Shown piece after piece: positions 35,509 to 43,769 of a stretch of DNA of 64,000 nt. Position 1 is the first letter of the stretch. Every line of letters starts with the position of its first letter. The stretch comes from JBBATK01 sp039810585. Lineage in GTDB: Bacteria > Bacteroidota > Ignavibacteria > Kapaibacteriales > NICIL-2. Made by a program: the position numbers and the translations under genes. A model generated the notes under the pieces. That model was not told where the DNA came from. It worked only from the letters and a program-made list of their open reading frames with translations, and did not search any database. The stretch lies in assembly GCA_039810585.1 (NCBI GenBank), contig JBDHXF010000009.1, forward strand, positions 1-64,000, read 5' to 3'.

Positions 35509-35527
35509 GTGCGTGCTTCGCACGCAC
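35509..35527. repeat. Dispersed 8-bp-stem hairpin after the EamA gene
   Basis: GTGCGTGC (35509-35516) and GCACGCAC (35520-35527) form a perfect stem with TTC loop, followed by GAATAAA on the plus strand. On the minus strand the loop is GAA and the tail GTATTGAA, as at 3905. It lies 10 bp beyond the EamA stop codon and may act in transcript end formation. Confidence 0.7.
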
Positions 35528-35537
35528 GAATAAAAAT

Positions 35538-36398
35538 TCAGGCTCGCTGCGTGATGAGCACACCACTCAGGACGACCAATCCACCCAGTACGAAGGTGAG
35601 GGTAGGCATTTGGTGACTGATTACAATGGTGAGTACTGTGGTAAGAATGGGCTGCAGGTTATTGAAGACGGCAACTTTGGAGGCTTCCATTTTTGTGAGT
35701 ACATAGTACCACAATGCAAAGCCAACACCCGAGGTGACAACGCCCAAATACAGTACACTAAACCATTGCCAGCCGTCCAGTGCAGAGGGTGGAAGGAAGG
35801 GGACGGGTAGGATGCTGAAGAGGGGAATGAAGAGGATGAGACCGCTAAACATGGAGAGTGCGGTTGAGTAGACGGCGCCATACTTAATGGCGAAGCGACG
35901 CCCGAGGACGGTGTAAAATGCCCACGAACAGCTTGCACACAGCTCAATGAGATTGCCCAGTACATGGTCAGAACCGATGCTCAGACCTTTTTCGAGGAGG
36001 ATGATCACGGTGCCGACAAAGGCGACACTCATGCCGATAATTTTCAGAGGTCGTAACGCCTCGCCGTGCATGACGCGACTGATGATGAGGACAAAGGCGG
36101 GAGACAAGGCGTAGGCAAGAGAGGCATCCGGTGGTGAGGTGTAGCGAAGGCCCCACACAAACATCAATTGATTCAGAGGAATGTTGATCAGGCCAAGGAG
36201 TACGACGAACCCAAGATCTTGTCGCTCAATGCGACGAATGGACCGTGGTCTAAACGTCAACCAAAGGGCATAGGCACACACAGCAAAGACGCCACGATAG
36301 AGTACAATCACCGCAGGGTGCATGGTGCCGGTGGCAAACTTTGCGCACAAATGAGTGCTGCTCGCAACGAGTTGCTGAAAGAAGAGTAAGAAGAGCAT
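35538..36398 (-). CDS. EamA-type (DMT superfamily) transporter
   Basis: The 286-aa integral membrane protein has about ten TM segments arranged as two EamA repeats. The first repeat includes PAVIVLYRGVFAVCAYALW and the DASLAYALSPAFVLIISRVMHGE segment. The second includes WAFYTVLGRRFAIKYG and KVAVFNNLQPILTTVLTIV, and both have the spacing usual for drug/metabolite exporters. The substrate cannot be inferred. It is the last gene of a minus-strand cluster after tatD-barrel and upp; the 62-bp gap to upp allows cotranscription. A hairpin follows the stop. Confidence 0.92.
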   Translation of the reverse strand: MLFLLFFQQLVASSTHLCAKFATGTMHPAVIVLYRGVFAVCAYALWLTFRPRSIRRIERQDLGFVVLLGLINIPLNQLMFVWGLRYTSPPDASLAYALSPAFVLIISRVMHGEALRPLKIIGMSVAFVGTVIILLEKGLSIGSDHVLGNLIELCASCSWAFYTVLGRRFAIKYGAVYSTALSMFSGLILFIPLFSILPVPFLPPSALDGWQWFSVLYLGVVTSGVGFALWYYVLTKMEASKVAVFNNLQPILTTVLTIVISHQMPTLTFVLGGLVVLSGVLITQRA

Positions 36399-36460
36399 AG
36401 TGTGCGTTGCGGGTGTCGAAAGCCGTTGAGATCACCAAACGGTGAGGACAACGGTGGCGT

Positions 36461-37087
36461 CTAGAGCGTGCCGTGGGCTCGGTCTCCGGCATCGCCTAAA
36501 CCAGGAACGATATAACCATGAGCGTTCAAACCCTTGTCTTCCGCTGCGCACACCAGTTCTACGTCCGGGTGTTCCTGCTGTACACGAGCGATACCTTCGG
36601 GAGCGGCGAGAACACATGCAGCGCGAATGGTATGAGCACCGCGAGATTTTAGGTCTTTCAACGTAGCGCACATACTTCCGCCGGTTGCAAGCATCGGATC
36701 CAGAACAACAACAATGGTCGAGGGAGAAAGCGCCGGGATATTGCAATAGTATTCTTTCGCTTCAAGGCTCTGTTCGTCGCGTTTGAGTCCAACGTACCCA
36801 ATCTTAGCCTGCGGTACCAGCTCGCTAAAGGCATGCAACAGAGTCAATCCCGAACGAAGGATAGGAACGAGAACAAGATCCACGCTAAGCTCGGCGCCGA
36901 GGGTGCGTTCAATAGGAGTTTCGATGGGCGGGTGGCTTAGAGGAAGACTCTCAGTCACGGCCAAACATAAGTGGTAGGCGATGCGGTTGAGTGAGCGACG
37001 GAACTCATCGGCCGAGCTGTCGCGATTGCGCAAAATGCTGAGCTCGCATTCGAGCAATGAATGGCTGAGTATGCGAGCGGTAGACAT
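36461..37087 (-). CDS. upp: Uracil phosphoribosyltransferase
   Basis: The 208-aa cytoplasmic enzyme salvages uracil by joining it to PRPP to give UMP. The PRPP-binding loop is VVVLDPMLATGGSMCATL. The C-terminal uracil-binding motif is GYIVPGLGDAGDRAHGT. The N-terminal part has VLVPILRSGLTLLHAF, also typical of UPRTase. The ATG at 37087 overlaps the stop codon of the upstream tatD-barrel frame by one base (TGATG), which suggests translational coupling. An in-frame extension further upstream has no UPRTase character. Confidence 0.96.
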   Translation of the reverse strand: MSTARILSHSLLECELSILRNRDSSADEFRRSLNRIAYHLCLAVTESLPLSHPPIETPIERTLGAELSVDLVLVPILRSGLTLLHAFSELVPQAKIGYVGLKRDEQSLEAKEYYCNIPALSPSTIVVVLDPMLATGGSMCATLKDLKSRGAHTIRAACVLAAPEGIARVQQEHPDVELVCAAEDKGLNAHGYIVPGLGDAGDRAHGTL

Positions 37088-37833
37088 CAAAATTTCGGAT
37101 AAAACTGAAGAGTGAAACGAGGCAGAGAAAACATCGTCGAGATATTGGACTTTATTGGGGCACTTGAGGCACCGCGGTAGAGTAAACGATCTTCGTTGCT
37201 CAGGAAGAAATCTACTCGCCATTCTCCACCAGGCACGATAAAACCGTACTTGGTCTTGATGTTCGCGAACAAACCTAAGCCTCCCGCCAGACCTATGATG
37301 GTGGTGGAGTGACCGTAGACAACATCCGTTCTTCCCTGCGTAAGCGAGTCGTCGCGTACGCCGTCGCCGCCGTCGTAGTGATTCATAATCAATGTAGGAC
37401 CGGCACTGAGGTAAAACACCACTCGCGAGTAAGGATTCCACAAGTACCGACCAACTAACTCCACGGTTTGATGAATGTTGCTGTGTTGCTGTCCGAAGGG
37501 ATTGACATTGATATCACGCAAGACCGTTTTATTGTTGGTGTAGATGTACGAACCCTCGAGCATAAAGCGATCGGACAGTTCGTAGCTCAACATGGCGCCG
37601 TAGCTGCTCACACCGGGATAAGAGAAGGAGTTTGTTTTGGTGGAACCGCTGTCTGTCTGCCCTTCCACAATGGTATTGGTGGTGAGGATGAGGCCAATGC
37701 CTACCTTCTTTTTATACGGATTCACCAGGTCGTCGTCCTCGTCATCGGCTGCACGGAGATGAACAAGAGAGAGGGTACAGAGCAAGATGACACTAAGGAT
37801 TCCAAAGAACTTGCGAGCGGTGGTGGTGGTCAT
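37087..37833 (-). CDS. Predicted outer-membrane barrel protein from an internal start inside the tatD frame
   Basis: ATG 37833, inside the tatD frame, would give a 248-aa protein with a normal Sec signal peptide: basic TTTTARKFF, core GILSVILLCTLSLVHL, cleavage near LRA-ADDEDDD. A barrel-like domain follows (GIGLILTTNT, GAMLSYELSDRFMLEGSYIYT, YLSAGPTLIMNHYDG) to an aromatic end (FTLQFYPKF). GAGG lies eight bases upstream of this ATG. The first ten residues would therefore serve both as the TatD C-terminal helix and as the signal-peptide n-region. This explains the missing tatD stop, but both products are inferred. Confidence 0.6.
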   Translation of the reverse strand: MTTTTARKFFGILSVILLCTLSLVHLRAADDEDDDLVNPYKKKVGIGLILTTNTIVEGQTDSGSTKTNSFSYPGVSSYGAMLSYELSDRFMLEGSYIYTNNKTVLRDINVNPFGQQHSNIHQTVELVGRYLWNPYSRVVFYLSAGPTLIMNHYDGGDGVRDDSLTQGRTDVVYGHSTTIIGLAGGLGLFANIKTKYGFIVPGGEWRVDFFLSNEDRLLYRGASSAPIKSNISTMFSLPRFTLQFYPKF

Positions 37834-38553
37834 GAAACGAACCTCGTCGAGGGATATGGAACGTAAGACAGCAATTTTCTCAGCAGTAAACGAAACAAAG
37901 GACGGTTCATTGCGCTTGCCGCGGTGGGGTACGGGGCTGATGTAAGGAGCATCGGTTTCAATCATAAAGCGATCTGCCGGCACCTGCCGTACGACCTCGT
38001 CCAACGTCGATTTTTTAAAGGTGACGTTTCCCGTGAAAGAAACGTGGAAGCCAAGATCCATCGTCCTGTGAAGAACCTCTAGCCCGCTTGAAAAACAGTG
38101 CAAAACGCCGCGTAAACTGCCATTTTGCTCCTCCTGCAAGATACGCAGAATGTCCTCATCGGCTTCCCGGTTGTGTACAATCACCGGCAAGCCGGCGTTC
38201 TTGGCGATGTTCAGTTGAGCTCGAAAGAAACGCTGTTGTACATCGCGCGGCGCAAAATCATAGTAATAATCCAATCCAATCTCGCCAACAGCAACGACGC
38301 GGGTTTTGGAAAGCTCCTCCTCCACGATGCGCATATCGTTTTCGTTGCATTGTGCCACATTGTGCGGATGAATGCCGGCTCCGCGGAAGAGTCGCTCGTC
38401 ACTCTGCACCAACTCCTGAAGAAAGCCAAAGGCGCTTGGTTCTATCGACGGGATAACGATAGCCTCCAGTCCAGAGCTCCAGGCTCTGTCCAGAACGTCC
38501 GCTCGATCTTCATTAAAGGCCTCGGTATCGATGTGAGAATGGGTGTCAATCAT
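37087..38553 (-). CDS. tatD: TatD family metal-dependent hydrolase in frame with a beta-barrel domain
   Basis: The 488-aa frame starts at ATG 38553 with MIDTHSHID. Residues 1-252 are a complete TatD domain with metal ligands His5 and His7, Glu91 (GEIGLD), His127 (VIVHNR), His152 (LHCFSS) and Asp201 (ETDAPY). TatD proteins are cytoplasmic 3'-5' nucleases that usually end at about 255 residues with a TTxNAxxFFG-like helix. Here that helix (TTTTARKFFGI) runs without a stop into a hydrophobic stretch, an LRAAD cleavage-like site and an outer-membrane barrel. Either this is a fusion, or the barrel is made separately from ATG 37833 (see that entry). The stop overlaps the upp start. Confidence 0.85.
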   Translation of the reverse strand: MIDTHSHIDTEAFNEDRADVLDRAWSSGLEAIVIPSIEPSAFGFLQELVQSDERLFRGAGIHPHNVAQCNENDMRIVEEELSKTRVVAVGEIGLDYYYDFAPRDVQQRFFRAQLNIAKNAGLPVIVHNREADEDILRILQEEQNGSLRGVLHCFSSGLEVLHRTMDLGFHVSFTGNVTFKKSTLDEVVRQVPADRFMIETDAPYISPVPHRGKRNEPSFVSFTAEKIAVLRSISLDEVRFMTTTTARKFFGILSVILLCTLSLVHLRAADDEDDDLVNPYKKKVGIGLILTTNTIVEGQTDSGSTKTNSFSYPGVSSYGAMLSYELSDRFMLEGSYIYTNNKTVLRDINVNPFGQQHSNIHQTVELVGRYLWNPYSRVVFYLSAGPTLIMNHYDGGDGVRDDSLTQGRTDVVYGHSTTIIGLAGGLGLFANIKTKYGFIVPGGEWRVDFFLSNEDRLLYRGASSAPIKSNISTMFSLPRFTLQFYPKF

Positions 38554-38753
38554 GGGCTCTACTCTTGCGAACTCCAACAATGGGGGAAAGTTTGAGCAAA
38601 AATAAATCCAACCGTGGCTAAGCCGACCAATGCCTCCGTGTTATCTTTGCCGTCTGCCTCTCATCCAACGATTGGTCCGTTCGACTCTATCACCTCAGGC
38701 ACCAGAGTTGCGAAAACGGTCGTTCTTGTTTCACTACTGTTCTTGATTGGTCC

Positions 38754-39866
38754 GTGCGTTCAACGGTTGCGGAAATTAGTCGTCCGGCATTGCTTCAGAA
38801 CCTCAGGGTTCTTCGCTCCAAAGCTCCATCATCCTCGCTGATGGCCATGGTGAAAGCCAATGCCTATGGGCACGGAATGATCGACGTTGCGCGGGTGATC
38901 GAGTCGCAGGTCGATTTCTTCGGTGTCGCAGTGATGTACGAAGGCGTGGCTCTTCGTCTGGCTCGTGTGGCCAAGCCCATTGTGGTGATGATGCCGCCGG
39001 ATATATACGACGCCGAGAAGTTTTGTGAATGTGATTTGCAAATGGTGGCTTGCTCCTTGCAAATCATGAAGGATTTCAATCTGGAAGCGCAGAAACAAAA
39101 TGTGCGTCTGAAGGCACATTTGTACATCGACACCGGGATGCGGCGTGATGGCATCGAGCCGCATGAAGCGAAGGCCTTCATGAAGGCATGCTCCGAGCTG
39201 TCGAACATCGATGTGATCGGCATTTGTACGCACTTTGCGTCGAGTGACGATACGGATAAGGAATTCACGAAGCATCAGCTCGACATCTTCAATCGTTGCA
39301 TAGGGGACTTGGCTGACGAGGGCTATCGTTTCGAGTATATCCACGCTGCCAACAGCGGTGCGGTGTTTCATCATGAGGATGCGCAGTTCACGGTTGTTCG
39401 TGTGGGTCTGTCGCTCTACGGAATTGCCCCCGCTCACGTGCTGCATTCGGACTTGTGGCCTGTGCTTCGCTTACGAACGCGCGTAAACGCGCTTCGTCGC
39501 ATTGCAGCCGGTGAGTCGGTGAGCTATGGTCGTCGCTGGCGTGCGCCACGCGCCACAACTATTGCCACAGTGCCTATTGGTTATGGCGATGGCTACTCAC
39601 GCATTCTGAGCGGTAAGGCACAGTGCCTACTACACGGCAAGCGTTTCCCGATTGTGGGAGCGATTTGCATGGACGAATGCATGATCGATGTTGGAGATGA
39701 AGATGTGAAGCTTGGCGACGAGGTGGTGTTGATCGGTCGTCAAGGACAAGAAGAAATCGGCGCCCGCGAACTGGCGGAATGGATGAATACCATTCCGTAC
39801 GAAGTAACATCCATGATCACATCACGTGTGCCACGTGTAGTGGTTGAAGAACGCAGGAATGAGTGA
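38754..39866 (+). CDS. alr: Alanine racemase
   Basis: The 370-aa PLP enzyme interconverts L- and D-alanine for peptidoglycan. The PLP lysine is Lys34 (MVKANAYGHG) and the catalytic tyrosine of the opposite face is Tyr258 (GESVSYGRRW). Other family motifs are YIDTGMRRDGI, THFASSDD, HAANSGA and IGYGDGYSR. The start is GTG 38754, which places the usual AEISRPALLQNL near the N-terminus; no in-frame ATG lies nearer. The last eight bases overlap the scpA start, so alr, scpA and scpB are probably one operon. Confidence 0.96.
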   Translation: MRSTVAEISRPALLQNLRVLRSKAPSSSLMAMVKANAYGHGMIDVARVIESQVDFFGVAVMYEGVALRLARVAKPIVVMMPPDIYDAEKFCECDLQMVACSLQIMKDFNLEAQKQNVRLKAHLYIDTGMRRDGIEPHEAKAFMKACSELSNIDVIGICTHFASSDDTDKEFTKHQLDIFNRCIGDLADEGYRFEYIHAANSGAVFHHEDAQFTVVRVGLSLYGIAPAHVLHSDLWPVLRLRTRVNALRRIAAGESVSYGRRWRAPRATTIATVPIGYGDGYSRILSGKAQCLLHGKRFPIVGAICMDECMIDVGDEDVKLGDEVVLIGRQGQEEIGARELAEWMNTIPYEVTSMITSRVPRVVVEERRNE

Positions 39867-40962
39867 CGTGAAAACAGAACTGAAAAATACAAGCCTGGAA
39901 ATGTACACGATCAAGTTGCCCAACTTCGAGGGTCCGCTCGACCTCTTGCTGTTTTTTATCAAGCGCGACGAGCTGGATATCTACGATATCCCCATTGCCC
40001 GCATCACCAGAGAGTTTTTGGACTTTATTCGACTGATGCAACTCTTCGACCTGGAACTGGCCGGTGAGTTTCTGGTAATGGCCTCTTCCCTCATGCAAAT
40101 CAAGGTTCGCATGCTCTTGCCAAAGGAAGTGGACGAGAGCGGTGAAGAGCTTCCCGGCGAAGATCCACGGGCGGAGCTCGTACAGCAGCTTCTTCAGTAT
40201 TCGCAGTACAAGGAAGTGTCGCGCGATTTTTCCGAGCGTGAGGAGTCTCAACGGTACGTGTACTACCGTCAGGTCTTCGACGCTGAACATCAAAGTGATG
40301 GGACGGAAGAGTACAAGAATGCCACATTGTTTGATCTTCTTGCTGCGTTCAAGAAGGCTCTTGAACGCCGGCCTCCGCAAATCACCTTGCATACGGTAAC
40401 GTTATACCCGATTACCATTGAAGAGCAGACGGAAAATATCCTCATTCGCATTCGCAAAGAACGACGGTTGAGCTTTGTCGATCTCGTGAGCGGTCAACCC
40501 CGATTGTACATTGTGGTGACCTTTCTAGCGTTGTTGGAGATGTCGAAAAACCAGATTATTAGTATCCGCCAGAACGACAACTTCGACGATATCGATATTC
40601 AGCCCTTCGAAGATATCATCGAGACCAAGTCGCTCGAAGAAGTCCTTCATCCCCTCAATATCTCCGGCTCCGGCGATGGTGATGCCGAACTTCCCGATGA
40701 ACGTCAACACCATGCTGCCCTTACAGCAGCCGGCGAATCTCCCAAGCACGATGGTGCCGAGCACGAACACAGCGATGAGAGTGATATCACGGCTGCGGTG
40801 CATGCAGACCATGTCGAACGAGGGGCAGAAGATGACGACAGTAGCGTACATGATGACGACAATGACGATGACGACAGTGACAACGAAGACAGTGCGGATG
40901 ACGACAGTGAAAACGACGACACTGAGGATGACGACAACGATCTAGACGAGTCGGTTGACTAA
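39859..40962 (+). CDS. scpA: Segregation and condensation protein A with acidic C-terminal tail
   Basis: ScpA is the kleisin subunit that joins SMC heads and, with ScpB, forms the condensin complex for chromosome segregation. The 367-aa protein has the typical N-terminus (FEGPLDLLLFFIKRDELDIYDIPIARIT), the LAGEFLVMASSLMQIKVRMLLP block and a C-terminal winged helix (VVTFLALLEMSKNQIISIRQND). About 90 extra residues follow, increasingly rich in Asp/Glu (for example DDDNDDDDSDNEDS), encoded by GAYGAC-type repeats. ATG 39859 overlaps the end of alr by eight bases; TTG 39844 and ATG 39901 are alternatives. Confidence 0.95.
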   Translation: MSDVKTELKNTSLEMYTIKLPNFEGPLDLLLFFIKRDELDIYDIPIARITREFLDFIRLMQLFDLELAGEFLVMASSLMQIKVRMLLPKEVDESGEELPGEDPRAELVQQLLQYSQYKEVSRDFSEREESQRYVYYRQVFDAEHQSDGTEEYKNATLFDLLAAFKKALERRPPQITLHTVTLYPITIEEQTENILIRIRKERRLSFVDLVSGQPRLYIVVTFLALLEMSKNQIISIRQNDNFDDIDIQPFEDIIETKSLEEVLHPLNISGSGDGDAELPDERQHHAALTAAGESPKHDGAEHEHSDESDITAAVHADHVERGAEDDDSSVHDDDNDDDDSDNEDSADDDSENDDTEDDDNDLDESVD

Positions 40963-41002
40963 GTCGCCTATGACCAATACTTGACCCTACATAATTGAAC
41001 AC

Positions 41003-42190
41003 ATGAGAAGTATTCCCTTTTTTCTGACTCTATCTCGAGAATCTCAACGAAACACTCTGGAGGCGCTCATCTTTGCCAGTGATGAGCCGCTCACCATGCG
41101 CACCCTGTATAAAGTCCTCGTGCTTGAAGATGGTTTGTATGCCGATCAAAATTCTACGAATGATGCACGAATGGACTGGGACGAAACGGATGCACAGGTT
41201 GTGGAATCCTCGTCTACAGAGCTGCAAGGCGCGGACGGTGATTCAGGAGATGTCGGCACACTAGACGCAGCCGATGCGAATGCCGAAGCAGATAGTGTAT
41301 CCGGCCAAGCCACTACGCAGAGTGTGACGCCGAAAGGCAAGAAGGCTGAATCCGCCGCGAAGAAGAAAGGTCTGCCGGAACAAGCCGATCTCAGCAAACT
41401 GGTCTTGGAACTTGCTGACGAGATCAATAGTGCTCTGGAACAGTCGGAGCGACCCTATCGTGTGGTTCGCATTGCCGGCGGATTGCAATTCGCTACAACC
41501 TCGGAGTTTGGCGAAGTGGTGGGTCGTTTGCTGAAGACACGAAACAAACGCCGACTCTCCCAAGCTGCCTTGGAGGCGTTGTCGATCATTGCCTACAAGC
41601 AACCCATTTCCAAACCGGACATCGAGGCGATTCGCGGTATCAATTCCAATGAAGTGATTAATTCGCTGGTCGAGAAAAACCTGGTCACGATAGCCGGTCG
41701 CTCGGAAGCCCCGGGCAAACCCTTGTTGTACGGTACGACGGACGATTTCCTGCGCATGTTTGGTTTGCACTCTACCAAGGATCTGCCGAAGCTGCGCGAA
41801 CTCGATGACCTCTTTCAAAACAAAGCGGCAGAGCTTGCCAGCGGTTTGGATATTTCCGTGAAAACAAGTTCCAGTGAGCTTCTCGAGAAGATTCATTCTC
41901 TGGTTGAGAACGAACACAAAATCACCGAAGCTCATCAGCATGAACAAGAGCAACAACAGCTGAGCGACGTCATTCCTATGGACGCCGACATCGACGAAGA
42001 AGAAAGCTCGGCACTAGTCGAATCCTCCGACGATGAACGAGATCAGAATGATGAAGACGCCGATCAGAATAGTGATGCCGATGAGTCTGATATCTCGGAA
42101 GCGTTCCATGATTCTGCAGAAGAGGTAGCGTCCGACGAGTTGGATGAAACCGATCTTCAAGAACACGATGAACCCTTGAGCGAAGACTGA
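41003..42190 (+). CDS. scpB: Segregation and condensation protein B with acidic insertion and tail
   Basis: ScpB dimers bind ScpA in the SMC complex. The 395-aa protein is about twice the family length. The first winged helix (TLEALIFASDEPLTMRTLYKVL) is interrupted at residues 46-130 by an acidic/Lys-Ala insertion. The domain then resumes with ELADEINSALEQSERPYRVVRIAGGLQFATT. The second winged helix is intact (SQAALEALSIIAYKQPISKPDIEAIRG, then LVTIAGRSEAPGKPLLYGTT). A tail of about 100 residues is rich in Asp/Glu. It starts 40 bp after scpA. A hairpin of the dispersed family lies 13 bp past the stop. Confidence 0.95.
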   Translation: MRSIPFFLTLSRESQRNTLEALIFASDEPLTMRTLYKVLVLEDGLYADQNSTNDARMDWDETDAQVVESSSTELQGADGDSGDVGTLDAADANAEADSVSGQATTQSVTPKGKKAESAAKKKGLPEQADLSKLVLELADEINSALEQSERPYRVVRIAGGLQFATTSEFGEVVGRLLKTRNKRRLSQAALEALSIIAYKQPISKPDIEAIRGINSNEVINSLVEKNLVTIAGRSEAPGKPLLYGTTDDFLRMFGLHSTKDLPKLRELDDLFQNKAAELASGLDISVKTSSSELLEKIHSLVENEHKITEAHQHEQEQQQLSDVIPMDADIDEEESSALVESSDDERDQNDEDADQNSDADESDISEAFHDSAEEVASDELDETDLQEHDEPLSED

Positions 42191-42203
42191 ATCGACGACC
42201 AAA

Positions 42204-42220
42204 GAGCGCGTAGCGCGCTC
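42204..42220 (+). repeat. Dispersed hairpin after scpB
   Basis: GAGCGCG (42204-42210) pairs with CGCGCTC (42214-42220) around TAG, followed by GAATAAGAAT. The stem composition differs from other copies but the triloop and GAATAA tail are kept. It may end the alr-scpA-scpB transcript. Confidence 0.65.
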
Positions 42221-42290
42221 GAATAAGAATCTCTCGCCGGTAGTATTTACTCAGCTCCGTGCTGATTTCCTGTACTTAACGCTTTGCCCC

Positions 42291-43055
42291 ATGCAACTGC
42301 ATACCTACGAACGAGGACTCCGTGATCGGGTCGCCTTGGTAACCGGCGCCGCCTTAGGAAACGGCCGTGCCTTCTGTGAACGCCTAGCCGAAGAAGGAGC
42401 CCACATTGCCATCGCCGATATCGCCGACGCATCGGAAACAGTGGAGGCGGTGCAGGGTATTGGCTCGCGCGTTAAGGCCTACCGCGGTGATTTGTGCGAC
42501 GAGCAGACCGTGCATTCCATCGTGCAGCAAGTACGCGAAGAGTTCGGTCGCATCGACATCCTCATTCACAATGTAGGCATTTATGAAGAGGAACCATTTG
42601 AACTGCTGCGCTTCGAACAATGGAAGCGCATGATGCATGTGAGTTTGGACTCACTCTTTCTTACCACGCATGCGGTGGTGCCCGTAATGAAGCAAGAGCA
42701 GTTTGGGCGCATCATCACGTTGTCGTCAGACACCGTGTGGCTGGGAACTCCATACCTCACCCACTACGCTACCGCCAAAATGGGAATGATCGGTTTTACA
42801 CGCTCACTTGCCGCCGAAGTTGGAAAGTATGGTATAACTGTCAACACCATCACCGTTGGTTTGACCGCCACCCAACGCGCTTCAGGCTCGCCGTTGTCAA
42901 GCTCAATCTTGCAACATATTCTTCCCACTCAAAGTGTCCACCGCGCCGACGAGCCGCACGATATTGCCAATGTGGTTGCCTTCCTGGCACTACCGGCATC
43001 CGGAATTATTACCGGACAAACGATTAATGTGGACGGTGGAGTAGCGCGACACTAA
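42291..43055 (+). CDS. Short-chain dehydrogenase/reductase (SDR)
   Basis: The 254-aa enzyme has a classical SDR Rossmann fold. The cofactor loop is TGAALGNG (residues 18-25), followed by the NVG motif (residue 94) and the catalytic Ser145/146, Tyr159 and Lys163 (YATAK). The C-terminus INVDGGVARH resembles 3-oxoacyl-ACP reductase-like SDRs. The substrate is not identifiable. It follows scpB by 100 bp with a hairpin between, so it is probably a separate unit. It is convergent with the SpoU methyltransferase gene. Confidence 0.93.
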   Translation: MQLHTYERGLRDRVALVTGAALGNGRAFCERLAEEGAHIAIADIADASETVEAVQGIGSRVKAYRGDLCDEQTVHSIVQQVREEFGRIDILIHNVGIYEEEPFELLRFEQWKRMMHVSLDSLFLTTHAVVPVMKQEQFGRIITLSSDTVWLGTPYLTHYATAKMGMIGFTRSLAAEVGKYGITVNTITVGLTATQRASGSPLSSSILQHILPTQSVHRADEPHDIANVVAFLALPASGIITGQTINVDGGVARH

Positions 43056-43099
43056 CGCGGGATCTGCATTCGGAACCTTCTCAAGAGATTCTTTATCAT

Positions 43100-43118
43100 G
43101 CGGTGCGCTTCGCGCCGC
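43100..43118. repeat. Imperfect hairpin between convergent genes
   Basis: GCGGTGCGC and GCGCCGC flank a TTC loop (43109-43111). On the minus strand the loop is GAA and the tail is ATGATAAAG. It resembles the dispersed hairpin family but has unpaired bases in the stem. Confidence 0.4.
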
Positions 43119-43226
43119 AGCGTTCGTCGATGAGACAGGTCATTGTGTGCCACCCGTTCAATGCTCCTCCAATTCTCTCCATTCATACTCCCTGAGCACA
43201 TCAAATTCACGTGTGAGAACGATTGC

Positions 43227-43769
43227 TTAGGGTTGGAGCAGATGCCATTGACGGACTGCTTCAAACATTACGATCCCGGCGGCTACGCTTACATTGAGTG
43301 AGTGTTTAACGCCGTACATGGGAATCATGATACTGTCGTCGCACTGACGCAGTACCTCATCACTAACACCTACCAGTTCGTTTCCAAGGATAAGACAGCA
43401 GGGGAAGAGGTCGAGTGACCACGAGTCATACACCCTGGCTGTGTCCGTCAACTCAACAGCGATGAGACGCTTCCCCTGGGAACGCAGGTCCTCTAAGGCC
43501 TCGTGTTCGTGACGATAGTAGCGATGGGGAACGGTGTCCACCGCCCCGAGCGCCGTTTTCTCAATTTCCTTTCGTGGCGGATGAGGAGTAAAACCACAGA
43601 GAATCAATTCCTCGATGCGTGCGGCATCAGCGCTGCGAAAGATAGATCCGACGTTGTAGAGACTCCGAACGTTGGTTAGGAGAACGGAGACAGGGTGCCG
43701 AGCGGTGTGCAACAGTTCCTCAGGCTTTAGCCTCTGCTCAAGCAGTTCTTCGTAAGGAAGTTTACGCAT
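43227..43769 (-). CDS. SpoU/TrmH-family RNA 2'-O-methyltransferase
   Basis: The 180-aa protein is a minimal SPOUT methyltransferase that uses S-adenosylmethionine to methylate ribose 2'-OH of RNA. All three motifs are present: NVRSLYNVGSIFRSADA (motif 1), LILGNELVGVSDEVL (motif 2) and IPMYGVKHSLNVSVAAGIVMFEAVRQW in two parts (motif 3, SAM knot). The short length fits tRNA-modifying TrmH-like members, but the target is not certain. ATG 43769 overlaps the end of the aminotransferase gene by eight bases; the upstream in-frame extension lies inside that gene and is not conserved. Confidence 0.94.
   Translation of the reverse strand: MRKLPYEELLEQRLKPEELLHTARHPVSVLLTNVRSLYNVGSIFRSADAARIEELILCGFTPHPPRKEIEKTALGAVDTVPHRYYRHEHEALEDLRSQGKRLIAVELTDTARVYDSWSLDLFPCCLILGNELVGVSDEVLRQCDDSIMIPMYGVKHSLNVSVAAGIVMFEAVRQWHLLQP

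Noticed and set aside
38614..38841. 75-codon frame overlapping the alr start
   Set aside because: It overlaps alr in another frame and has no features of its own.
41261..41956. 231-codon minus-strand frame
   Set aside because: It is antisense to scpB.
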